Assembly: GCA_030041255.1 (NCBI GenBank)
Contig: JASHOF010000172.1
Coordinates: 1 to 35,347, forward strand
DNA from: Acetobacteraceae bacterium
GTDB taxonomy: Bacteria; Pseudomonadota; Alphaproteobacteria; Acetobacterales; Acetobacteraceae
Direction: 5' to 3'
DNA: 35,347 bases
In this document: piece by piece, positions 6,868 through 14,295 of the stretch
Numbering within the stretch: position 1 is the stretch's first letter
How the letters are laid out: each line of letters starts with the position of its first letter
Program-made: the position numbers and the translations under genes
Notes under the pieces: model-generated
The model's database searches: none
The model's input: the letters and a program-made list of their open reading frames with translations, nothing else
Told to the model about the DNA's origin: nothing

Positions 6868-9663
6868 TCAAGGGGTGGAAGTGGAAATTCGCGGGCCGAG
6901 AAAATGGCGCACCTCCGCCGCGACTTCGGCAAGCCCGGCGCGGTGCACTGCGACGCCGGCGGGAAATGCGGGATAAAGCCGCGAGGGCGTGCGCCGATCC
7001 AGGAGCACGAAGATACCGCGGTCTGAGGCGGTGCGGATGAGCCTGCCGAAGGCCTGGCGCAGTCGAAGCCTGGCCATCCGCTCGTCATAGGCCTGGGGAT
7101 CGCCATCCGAGAGGTGGCGCCGGCGCTCCCGGTGCAGGATGTCGGGCCGCGCCCAGGGGACCTTCTCGAACACCACGAGGCGGAGCGCGCGGCCCGGGAT
7201 ATCGACGCCGTCGCGCATCGCGTCCGTCCCGAGGAGGCAGCTTTCCTCCTCGGTGCGAAAAATCTCGACCAGGGTCGCGTTGTCCATCGGATCGACGTGC
7301 TGGGCGTAGAGAGGGATGCCGGCCTCTTCGAGCGCCGGGGCGAGCAGGGGATAGACCGCGCGCAGGCGACTGATGGCGGTGAAGAGGCCGAGCGCGCCAC
7401 CGCCGGCAGCGAGGAAGAGCGCGCGGTAAGCGGCGGCAAGCGAGTCGATCCCGCCGGGGGCGAGGTCGGTGACGACGAAGGCGCGGGTCTGCGCCTGGTA
7501 GTCGAAGGGACTGTGCACCGAGACGCGAACAGCGGGTCGGGCGAGATGGACAGCGCCGGTCAGCACCTCGGCCGTCCGCCAGGCGGTTTCCGGATCCGGC
7601 GCTCCGGCATCGCACAGCGTTGCCGACGTGACGAGCAGGCCGTGTGCGGATCTCACGATCGTCGCGGCGAAGGGAATGGTGGGGTCGAGCCAGTGCCGGA
7701 GCAGCGCGGCGTCCCTGATCGCGCCGTCGCGTCGTTCCAGGCGGAGGAAGGAGATCTGCTCTGAGCGGCGGCGCGGGTCGGGAGCGGGCTCGGAAAGATG
7801 GCCGAGCATCTCCCGCCATGCGGCGAGCGGGGCGAGCGCGCGACGGGCGAGGACCCGCGCGATCGCTTCGATACGCAGGCGGAGCGACTCCTCCAGCGTC
7901 TCCGCCTCCGCGGCAAGGCGCCTGGAAAGCCCCTTGGCCAATTGAGAGAGCGGGGCGGCAAGGCTGGAAAGCGCGCCTGCCAGCGCCGTGCCGCATTGAG
8001 CCAGCTCTTCGCTGACGGGCCAGAGATCGGCCTCCGGCGCATCGCTGTCGGCTGCCGTTCGTGCCAGCACCTGGGCCGAGATGGCGGCGAGCAGAGCCTC
8101 GGCGGGAACGGGGGCGAAGATGCGAGGCGTTGCCGCGGGCGGCATCAGCCGGGCTTGCCAGCCCGGGCCCGGAAGCGCTCTGGCGGCAGCGAGTGCCCGG
8201 TCCAGCGCCTCGTGCATCTCGGGCGCTTCGCCGAGCAGGTCCTCGATGCGGCGGGCGAGCCCGCGGGCACGTGATCGGCCGCCCTCCGCGCCGAGGAGCC
8301 AGCGGCGGAGATCGGCCATCGTGGTTCCCGAGAGTTCGACCGCGAAGGCGGCGTCGGCCGCCGCGAAGAGGTGATGGCCCTCGTCGAAGACGGTACGCAA
8401 TGGCGCCGCCTGCTCTTCGGGCCCACCCCAGGCGGCCTGCGTCATGACGAGCGCGTGGTTGGCGACCACCAGTCCCGCCGTGCGGGCCCGGCGGATGGTG
8501 TGTTCGATGAGGCAGCGGCGCCAGTGCGGGCAGGCAGCGTGGATGCATTCCCCGCGCCGATCGGCGAGCGCGGAGAGGAGGGCCGGGCCAAAGAGCTCGG
8601 CCAGCCAGCCGGGCAAATCGCCGCCATGGAGATCGCCGTCGGCGGTGGCCTCGGCCCAGCGCGCGACCAGGCCGAGGGGAATGAGCGCCGCGCCCTTCCG
8701 GCCCGTTGCGTTGGCGACCGCCTCTTCGAAATTGAGAAGGCAAAGGTAATTCTCCCGGCCCTTGCGAACGACGGCGCGGCGGCGACGCTCGACCTGCTGC
8801 GGGTAGAGCTTGGCAAGCTCCGATTCGACCTGGCGCTGCAAATGGCGCGTGAACGTGCTGATCCAGACCGGCGCCTGGTTCTTTTCGGCCCAGAGGCTGG
8901 CCGGCGCGATATAGCCGAGCGTCTTGCCGGTTCCGGTGCCCGCCTCGGCGAGCACGAATCGGGGCTCACCTTCTCTCTCGCGCGGGGCAAAAGCCTCGCT
9001 GACCGCCGCCGCGTAATCAGACTGGCCGGGCCTTGGCTCGGCGGCCTCGCCCAGTACCTGGGCGAGGCGTGCCCGGGCCTCGCTTGCTGCGAGCGGATGG
9101 CTCGAAGGCTTCGGAGGCGGCGCGGTCTCTTCCCATTCGGGCAGGCGCCGCCAGACGCGAAGACCCTCCGTCGCGGCAGCGGCGTCGGGCTTATCGAGCG
9201 CCGCCAGCACGAAGGGCGCCCAACCCCAGCCTGCCTGCCCCATCAGGGCGGCGAGCCCGGCCGCCTCGGCGTTGGCCGGCAGGCTTCGCGCATCCGCGAG
9301 ACGGTGCAGCAACGAAGACGCCAGGCGCGGCAAGGCGGCCGCCGCCGCTTCGAGCCCTGCCGGAGCGGCTTCTCCGAGCGCCAGCGCCAGCCCGCGTACC
9401 GTCGGTGCGACCGGACATGCCGGGCAGACAAAGGCGAACAGCTCGAGAAGATCGAAGGCAAGCCGGCCCGAAAGGCCGAGCCGGCGAAAGGTCGCCGGGG
9501 CGTGCACGACGAGGGGTGGCGGCCATTGCCGGAGATGCGCCGCCGCGGCTGCCGCCGGGAGGTGATGCAGGACGCCGTCCGGGTCGAGCAGCACCGCCCG
9601 GCCGGCACCGGCAGCCAGGGACGGTGCGGCGGGCAGGCTGACCGAGAGCCAACTTTCGCTCAT
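6868..9663 (-). CDS. DinG/XPD-family ATP-dependent DNA helicase with Fe-S cluster, 931 aa
   Basis: This is a superfamily 2 helicase that unwinds DNA 5'-3' in repair. Walker A is AGTGTGKT (241-248) and the Walker B box is DEGH (427-430) in TVFDEGHHLF. The iron-sulfur domain has four cysteines: Cys308 in ENYLCLL and Cys373, 378 and 383 in ECIHAACPHWRRC. Helicase motifs in the C-terminal half include LLVTSATLCDAG, SPFDYQAQ, TDAMRDGVDIPG and QAFGRLIRTASDRG. About 210 residues precede the motor; they are alanine- and leucine-rich and match no domain I can name. The frame is open back to 10014, but that part has non-coding character and contains a hairpin repeat, so ATG 9663 (MSESWLSV) is taken. 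It is a stand-alone gene. Confidence 0.92.
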   Translation of the reverse strand: MSESWLSVSLPAAPSLAAGAGRAVLLDPDGVLHHLPAAAAAAHLRQWPPPLVVHAPATFRRLGLSGRLAFDLLELFAFVCPACPVAPTVRGLALALGEAAPAGLEAAAAALPRLASSLLHRLADARSLPANAEAAGLAALMGQAGWGWAPFVLAALDKPDAAAATEGLRVWRRLPEWEETAPPPKPSSHPLAASEARARLAQVLGEAAEPRPGQSDYAAAVSEAFAPREREGEPRFVLAEAGTGTGKTLGYIAPASLWAEKNQAPVWISTFTRHLQRQVESELAKLYPQQVERRRRAVVRKGRENYLCLLNFEEAVANATGRKGAALIPLGLVARWAEATADGDLHGGDLPGWLAELFGPALLSALADRRGECIHAACPHWRRCLIEHTIRRARTAGLVVANHALVMTQAAWGGPEEQAAPLRTVFDEGHHLFAAADAAFAVELSGTTMADLRRWLLGAEGGRSRARGLARRIEDLLGEAPEMHEALDRALAAARALPGPGWQARLMPPAATPRIFAPVPAEALLAAISAQVLARTAADSDAPEADLWPVSEELAQCGTALAGALSSLAAPLSQLAKGLSRRLAAEAETLEESLRLRIEAIARVLARRALAPLAAWREMLGHLSEPAPDPRRRSEQISFLRLERRDGAIRDAALLRHWLDPTIPFAATIVRSAHGLLVTSATLCDAGAPDPETAWRTAEVLTGAVHLARPAVRVSVHSPFDYQAQTRAFVVTDLAPGGIDSLAAAYRALFLAAGGGALGLFTAISRLRAVYPLLAPALEEAGIPLYAQHVDPMDNATLVEIFRTEEESCLLGTDAMRDGVDIPGRALRLVVFEKVPWARPDILHRERRRHLSDGDPQAYDERMARLRLRQAFGRLIRTASDRGIFVLLDRRTPSRLYPAFPAGVAVHRAGLAEVAAEVRHFLGPRISTSTP

Positions 9664-9694
9664 CAGTGACTCACTCACATGACCTCGAAACACC

Positions 9695-9743
9695 TTGCCC
9701 TCTCCCTCTGGGAGAGGGTCGCGCGCAGCGCGGGGTGAGGGTG
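9695..9743. repeat. Dispersed intergenic hairpin repeat, copy 1
   Basis: CCCTCTCCC (9698-9706), a three-base loop and GGGAGAGGG (9710-9718) form a perfect 9-bp stem, followed by a second module ending GCGGGGTGAGGG (9730-9741). The last 12 bases recur exactly at 28901-28912. This composition, pairing CCCTCTCCC with GGGGTGAGGG, is typical of dispersed intergenic repeats in GC-rich proteobacteria. It lies just upstream of the helicase start. Confidence 0.65.
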
Positions 9744-9927
9744 CCCGTGTATCACCCAGGCATGATTCCGGGTACGAGAGCCCTCTCGGCTGAGGCAACG
9801 GGGCGGCGGGCAAGCAGAACCTCGCGGGGAACGGCCCTCTGCAATACTCGCGTCCGTATTGTCCGCGATCAACCATGCCGAGAGAGAGGCGCGCCGCTTC
9901 AGTGTCACGCAATGCTAGCCACCCGCG

Positions 9928-9945
9928 CGCCGCCGTCCGGCGGCG
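9928..9945. repeat. Short perfect GC palindrome
   Basis: CGCCGCCG and CGGCGGCG are separated by two bases, an 8-bp inverted repeat with a loop too tight for a good hairpin. No T-run follows. Its role is unclear and it may be chance in GC-rich DNA. Confidence 0.3.
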
Positions 9946-10119
9946 GGCGGAGGCGGAGCGCACCATGCGTGAGCGCTGGCCTGATCTGTTCGCTGGCCGA
10001 CAACCGACATTCACCGGGTCATCTTGCGGCGTTCGAGAGCAACATCGACTTCCTGCCGAATGGGCCGCGGGAGGATATCAGCCGGGAGCGCAGCCAGTGC
10101 CCGAACCTGTGTCTCTCTG

Positions 10120-10596
10120 GCAAGACCTCTACGCAGGCAATCTCGGGCCATCGGCCCACTCTGGTACAGGATCGGAAGATCCCGGTCGCCGAGGGGAAGA
10201 TCGGCGGTTTGATTCTCCCCAACGCCACCGATACATATGACCCGATCAGCGGCACCTGGATCAGCTTCTCCTTGAACCTGGCCGGCGGTATCGACGGGGG
10301 AAGCCGGCGGTGCGTAAACTCGTGCTTCTCGCGAAACCAGCCCATGCCGTATGATTTCCGCTGCCGAGGTATTCATGGATTCGTATGACGCAAATCTCGC
10401 CCTAGAGCCCTGCATCCGCATCCCCGGTGCAGCGGACTACTGGCACCCGCTCGGCGACGGTCTCTCGCCGCTGCTCTCAGGCCAAACAACGCCGAAGAAG
10501 GCGCTCGATGACACCGCAGCCGCCTGGGAAGAAATCACCAACCGCCATGGCCAGGCTTCGCAGAAGGCACTTTATCTCGCCTCCTCTGGCTCGTGA
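10120..10596 (+). pseudogene. Remnant of a sugar ABC transporter solute-binding protein gene
   Basis: The 3' end is convincing. In the frame ending at 10596, IRIPGAADYWHPLGDGLS, then SGQTTPKKALDDTAAAWEEI and a final QKALYLAS match the C-terminus of family 1 sugar-binding proteins. Upstream, in another frame, KIGGLILPNATDTYDPISG (about 10195-10250) and GGSRRC...YDF (to about 10358) resemble earlier blocks of the same family. Between YDF and the C-terminal part, the usual stretch of several dozen residues is missing and the frame changes near 10359-10372. No signal peptide or N-terminal lobe is recognisable upstream. I infer a gene eroded by deletion and frameshift. Its TGA overlaps the GTG of the first permease (GTGA), so the ancestral operon junction is preserved. 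Confidence 0.72.
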
Positions 10597-11525
10597 ACAA
10601 AGGCCGCTCGCCAACCGATTCCGTCGCCGCGCGCGGCACGGAGCGGGCGGCGCGGCGCAGGAGGTCAGGAGACGACGCTGCCTTCAAGTACTTGATGCTC
10701 GCACCCGCCGTGTTGTGGGTCATCGGCCTCACCTTCTTCCCTCTGGTCGAAGTCGTCCGCTACAGCTTCGCGAACTACGTTCTGGGACGCGGCATCACCG
10801 GTTATATCGGCTTCGCGAATTATGCAGCAGTGCTGCAATCGGCACAGTTCTGGCACAGCATCCTCATCACTGTCATCTACGTTGTCGCCACGCTCCCCAT
10901 TGAAGTGGTGCTCGGCATGCTGCTGGCATGGGTCATCAATCTCGGCGCACCGGGTACCCGCTTTTTCCGGGCGCTCATCACCTCGCCTCTGTTCACCATG
11001 GAGGTGGCGATCGGCTATCTCGGTATTACGCTGTTCAGCTCGCAGGGCGGACTGGTCACCTGGCTGCTCGGCCTGGTGGGTATCTCCATTCCCTGGCTCT
11101 CCACGGTCGCCGGCGGCCTTGCTGCGGCAATGATCCTCGAGGTCTGGCGCTGGACGCCGTTCGTGTTCCTGCTCGCTCTGGCAGGATTGGCGTCGATCCC
11201 GGAGGAGATTTACGATGCCGCGCTACTTGACTGCGAAACCCATTGGCAGGTGCTGCGCCATATCGCCATCCCGCTCGTCTGGCCGGTGATGACGATCACC
11301 ATTCTGTTCCGGATGGTCGAAGGATTCAAGGCGTTCGGTTTGCCGTTTGCCATCACCAGCGGCGGGCCGGGCACCAGTACACAACTCTTCAGCATCTACA
11401 ATTACCTGACGACGATCCAGTTCTTCGATTTCGGTAGCGGCTCCGCGATGGCCATCATCGTCCTGGGGATGATATCCGTGCTGCTCCTGGTGTTCTTCCG
11501 CCAGATGCGCCGGCGGATCGCATGA
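10593..11525 (+). CDS. Sugar ABC transporter permease, MalF/UgpA type, 310 aa
   Basis: This is an inner-membrane subunit of a carbohydrate importer. After a charged N-terminus (RRRRSGDD), six hydrophobic segments are visible, beginning YLMLAPAVLWVIGLTFFPLV. The cytoplasmic EAA loop that docks the ATPase reads EEIYDAALLDCETHWQVL followed by RHIAIPLVWP. SGGPGTSTQLFSIYNY is the usual MalF-type block before the last helices. The GTG start overlaps the stop of the decayed binding-protein gene, so translation would once have been coupled. The reading frame is intact. The natural sugar cannot be deduced. With no functional binding protein or ATPase here, it may be idle or borrow partners from elsewhere. 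Confidence 0.9.
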   Translation: MNKGRSPTDSVAARGTERAARRRRSGDDAAFKYLMLAPAVLWVIGLTFFPLVEVVRYSFANYVLGRGITGYIGFANYAAVLQSAQFWHSILITVIYVVATLPIEVVLGMLLAWVINLGAPGTRFFRALITSPLFTMEVAIGYLGITLFSSQGGLVTWLLGLVGISIPWLSTVAGGLAAAMILEVWRWTPFVFLLALAGLASIPEEIYDAALLDCETHWQVLRHIAIPLVWPVMTITILFRMVEGFKAFGLPFAITSGGPGTSTQLFSIYNYLTTIQFFDFGSGSAMAIIVLGMISVLLLVFFRQMRRRIA

Positions 11526-11538
11526 CGGGACAGCCGGC

Positions 11539-12393
11539 ATGAGGAGCGTCCTGTGGCGTCACGCCCGTTCCCGCTCGCGCTTCCTGGTCCTGGTCATCCT
11601 GCTGGCTACGAGCGTCTGGATCCTGGTGCCGTTCCTGTGGGCCATCGTCAACTCGGTCAAGTCGCTCGAGGAAACGTTCCGCTCCGGTGCCATTGTCCCG
11701 TTCCTGCAGTTCACGCCGACCCTCGATTCCTGGCGGCAGGTGCTCTCGGATAACACCCTGCTGCACGCCATTCTCTCCAGCATCGTGGTCAGCGGCGGCG
11801 CCACCATTCTCGTGCTCGCAATCGGGATTCCCGCGGCGTACAGCCTGGCGCGATTCGAGTTTCCGATCCCTTCTCGCGACATCACGCTCTGGTTCCTCTC
11901 ACAGCGGGTGCTGCCGCCGGCTGTGCTCCTGGTGCCGTTCTATTTGATGATGGTCTATTTCAGGCTCATCGATACATGGACCGGCCTGATCATCTCCTAT
12001 TCCACATTCAGCCTTGCCTTCGGCGTGGTCATCATGCGTGACATCTTTCGGGATGTCAGCAAGGACGTGGAGGAATCGGCCAAGGTCGAAGGTGCCACGG
12101 CCTGGCAGATCTTCCGGTTGATCGCCTTGCCGCTCTCGGTCGACGGCATCGTCGTCACCGCGATCAACGTGTTTGCATTCGGCTGGAACGAGGCCCTGTT
12201 CTCTTCGGCCTTCACGTCGCGCAACGCCCAGACGCTCGCTTCCTTCATCCTCGCCTCGCGCGGCACGCGTGACATCGACTTCAATCTGGCCGCCGTGAAC
12301 ACCCTGATCGCCATCGGGCCGCCGGTCATCTTGTCCTTCTTCTTCCAGCGCTACCTGGCACGCGGACTTTCGTTCGGGGCGGTCAAAGGATAG
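11539..12393 (+). CDS. Sugar ABC transporter permease, MalG/UgpE type, 284 aa
   Basis: This is the second membrane subunit of the importer. It begins with a charged segment and the helix FLVLVILLATSVWILVPF, continues with WFLSQRVLPPAVLLVPFYL, and carries the EAA loop KDVEESAKVEGATAWQIF followed by RLIALPLSVDGI. FGWNEALFSSAFTSRNAQTL is the characteristic MalG-type block, and the end KGLSFGAVKG-like RGLSFGAVKG is typical. The frame is complete and begins 13 bp after the first permease. No nucleotide-binding subunit follows; the next gene is on the other strand. In most such operons an MalK-like ATPase gene is adjacent, so its absence supports the reading that this locus is a remnant. Confidence 0.9.
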   Translation: MRSVLWRHARSRSRFLVLVILLATSVWILVPFLWAIVNSVKSLEETFRSGAIVPFLQFTPTLDSWRQVLSDNTLLHAILSSIVVSGGATILVLAIGIPAAYSLARFEFPIPSRDITLWFLSQRVLPPAVLLVPFYLMMVYFRLIDTWTGLIISYSTFSLAFGVVIMRDIFRDVSKDVEESAKVEGATAWQIFRLIALPLSVDGIVVTAINVFAFGWNEALFSSAFTSRNAQTLASFILASRGTRDIDFNLAAVNTLIAIGPPVILSFFFQRYLARGLSFGAVKG

Positions 12394-12454
12394 CGCGTGG
12401 AAGGCTTCACCGACCGGCGGGTCTGGCAGCCCCCAACCCCATACTCCTCGCGCC

Positions 12455-12466
12455 GGCCCTCACCCG
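12455..12466 (-). repeat. Possible degenerate copy of the GGGGTGAGGG repeat tail
   Basis: On the minus strand this reads CGGGTGAGGGCC, differing by one missing G from CGGGGTGAGGGCC at 28902-28914. It is too short to be sure. Confidence 0.25.
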
Positions 12467-12495
12467 TGATCCACGATGCAGGTCCTGATCGCCGC

Positions 12496-12951
12496 TCACT
12501 CTGCGGGCCGGACCATATCCCCGACGGCAATGAAGCCACCGCGCAGGATGCGGCAATTCAGGCCCGAACGGTGCAACAGCGCCTTGAATACCCGCTTGCC
12601 GGAAACCTCTTCGAGATGGAGGCACGGAACGGAGAGGCGCGTCGCTTCGACCAGCACCGTACCGATCAGGAAGCGCTGCCCGACCAGGTGATTGAGCGGC
12701 ACCCCGCGCACCGTGACATTGCGCCGGTGCTCATGCGGCCCGAACCTGAGCCCCTCGTCGCGCGCGAGCGCTTCCAGTGTCTCCATCTCGAACAGGGTGA
12801 CCTGCCGCCCGACTTCGGGCTTCTTAGAGTAGAATCCGGCGCCGAGCAGGTAGCGGTCACCCTCGATCCCGCGATCGGCGATCAGGCTGAGCTTTGGCTC
12901 CGCTTCCATGGGCAGGGAAGCGGCCGCTGTCCGGTGCAGATGCAGTACCAC
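12496..12951 (-). CDS. MOSC-domain protein, about 151 aa
   Basis: MOSC domains occur at the C-terminus of molybdenum cofactor sulfurases and as stand-alone proteins that handle sulfur or reduce N-hydroxylated compounds. The sequence shows the family's ADRGIEGDRYLLGAGFYS, GRQVTLFEMETLEAL, RRNVTVRGVPLNHLVG and a late cysteine in SVPCLHLEEVSGK, followed by HRSGLNCRILRGG. The frame is open to 13047. The recognisable domain starts VVLHLHR, so GTG 12951 is chosen; ATG 13014 is an alternative, adding 21 residues with rare codons such as TTA and AGA. It may serve a molybdoenzyme such as the hydroxylase at the right edge, but that is only a guess. Neighbours give no operon. Confidence 0.82.
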   Translation of the reverse strand: MVLHLHRTAAASLPMEAEPKLSLIADRGIEGDRYLLGAGFYSKKPEVGRQVTLFEMETLEALARDEGLRFGPHEHRRNVTVRGVPLNHLVGQRFLIGTVLVEATRLSVPCLHLEEVSGKRVFKALLHRSGLNCRILRGGFIAVGDMVRPAE

Positions 12952-13142
12952 ACCACACCAGCCGACCGCCGTTTCACCCGCGTTGAAACCGCTCCATCCT
13001 TCTTGTCTTAACATAAGGTGACCGCCCCGGCCGGCATCGGGCGACACCGGTCAGGAAGATATAACTCCAGGAGCGGACGAAGCGGCAAGCCGGCGTCGAT
13101 TGCGCATGCGATCACCTGCCCTCTACCCGAGCAGGGTCCGAA

Positions 13143-13361
13143 TCAGGGCGAGGTCACAGCCCCGCCCACCGCCCCGACTCCAGCCCCGATCAATGCGCCA
13201 GTTGCCGGCTTGCCGCCTGTTACCGCCGCGATCCCCGCGCCGGCGCCCGCCCCGATCAAACCGCCGGTCACCGCCCGCGTGCCGGGACTGTTGCCGCAGC
13301 CCGCAAGACCGAGCGCAAGGCCGCTCAGCAACGCCGGAATGAGGATGAGCCTTCGGATCAT
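13143..13361 (-). CDS. Small glycine-zipper lipoprotein, 72 aa
   Basis: A positively charged start (MIRR), a hydrophobic stretch and the lipobox LAGC with Cys22 form a clear type II signal peptide, so the mature protein of 51 residues should be lipid-anchored in the envelope. The remainder is a glycine-alanine zipper, with GGLIGAGAGAGIAAVTGG and GALIGAGVGAVGGAV as two similar halves, typical of small membrane-inserting lipoproteins that are often stress-induced. There is no aspartate at +2 to hold it in the inner membrane (Gly-Asn follow the cysteine), so outer-membrane sorting is expected. A stand-alone gene on the minus strand. Confidence 0.85.
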   Translation of the reverse strand: MIRRLILIPALLSGLALGLAGCGNSPGTRAVTGGLIGAGAGAGIAAVTGGKPATGALIGAGVGAVGGAVTSP

Positions 13362-14295
13362 GATCTGTTTCCCCTTTCCTTCTCACGCCGCGGCCGCACG
13401 TCAGGCCGCCATCGAATGCTGCGCCATGGCACCGTCCGACCTGGGCTCCGCGATGGCACCCAGGCGGCCATTGTCTGGCACGGCTGATCACGAATATGTG
13501 AACCCAACGAACGCCGCCAGTGAATTGTTCGGCCGCCACCGCTCGCTCGGCAATCCCCGGCTTCGCTGACGCTTCTGTTGTCGAGACATGGGCAGGATGC
13601 CGGACGGCGGCAACCCCGTCCCGCTCGCGCGGGGAAAACAGGGCCTCGCCTCGCAAAGCAGTTGCGTCGGCGAGGCGGGTCCGCCGAACGCCGAGGGTTT
13701 GATCGGGTGCCGCGCCCCGCGCGCAGCCCCCGCGCGCAGCCTGGGCCAGGGGGGCCGGTGGGCGATTTCGCCGTCGCGCACGCGCCCGGCTGGAACGCCT
13801 TCCAGATGCGCCCTGCCCATATATGGCGGGGCTGCTCACGGGCACTGCGCTCACGCTCCCCTCGGGTTCACTCCCGGATCGAGCCGGCCGCAGGCGCAAG
13901 CCCTTTTCTGATCGACTGCTATCTTGCCCGTTGCCAGGTCACTGTCCGTGACGTCGGCTGACGAGTGCTCCGTTCCAATCCACGGCATCCCTGAGCGCCC
14001 TGAAATCCTGTGGCGTCGTTCTGCTTACGACGTGTGCAACCGCATTCGCCCGGTTCTGTTCTATTGAGTGCTTACCACCTCTGGTTGTGTCTCTGCGCGA
14101 ATTTTTCGCCTTCTAGTCGAGATCGGCACGCCGCGATGACATCCTCCCAAACATGCCTCGGAGATTTAACCCGAGGGAACGAGAAGCGGTCCAATTAACG
14201 CTTGCATCGCCCCTCAGCACAAAATAACAAACGCTTAACAGATCGACCCTGAACGGGTCGGCAGTCGTAACGTTTACCATTGCGCAGGACCAACG
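13362..14295. other. Long intergenic region without a convincing gene
   Basis: About 930 bp separate the lipoprotein and the calcium-repeat protein. Several open frames exist on both strands (for example 13588-13911 plus and 13123-13899 minus), but they are low-complexity, arginine-rich and lack domains. A 10-bp direct repeat GCGCGCAGCC occurs at 13719-13728 and 13732-13741. The last 250 bp are distinctly richer in A and T than the rest of the window, as expected for a promoter region or a recently arrived segment. No tRNA was found. Confidence 0.55.
14202..14230 (+). promoter_or_regulatory. Possible promoter of the calcium-repeat protein gene
   Basis: TTGCAT (14202-14207) with a 17-base spacer leads to TAACAA (14225-14230) in the AT-rich leader 66 bp before the start codon. 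The -10 match is poor. ACGCTT occurs just before the -35 and again just after the -10 (14199 and 14231), which might be an operator pair. Confidence 0.25.

Larger units (their letters stand above)
9664..10119. other. Gene-poor stretch between helicase and transporter remnant
   Basis: About 450 bp hold a hairpin repeat (9695-9743) and a short GC palindrome (9928-9945). Open frames exist on both strands but have no recognisable domain and no plausible start signal. It may contain the scrambled 5' part of the solute-binding-protein gene that follows. Confidence 0.5.

Noticed and set aside
6503-6871. Minus-strand open frame between the sirtuin and helicase
   Set aside because: Polar and featureless, and it overlaps the sirtuin start; the plus-strand hydrophobic frame is more protein-like.
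9664-10014. Upstream extension of the helicase reading frame
   Set aside because: It runs through a hairpin repeat and has no helicase-like sequence; ATG 9663 is a better start.
13719-13741. Two copies of GCGCGCAGCC separated by three bases
   Set aside because: Too short and too GC-rich to separate from chance; not a satellite or CRISPR-like array.
13840-13885. GGTTCACTCCC resembling a tRNA T-arm
   Set aside because: The flanking bases do not form a proper T-stem, and no acceptor, D or anticodon arm is present.
13123-13899. Minus-strand open frame of 258 codons upstream of the lipoprotein
   Set aside because: Arginine-rich with no domain and no ribosome site; the lipoprotein is in another frame with a proper signal.
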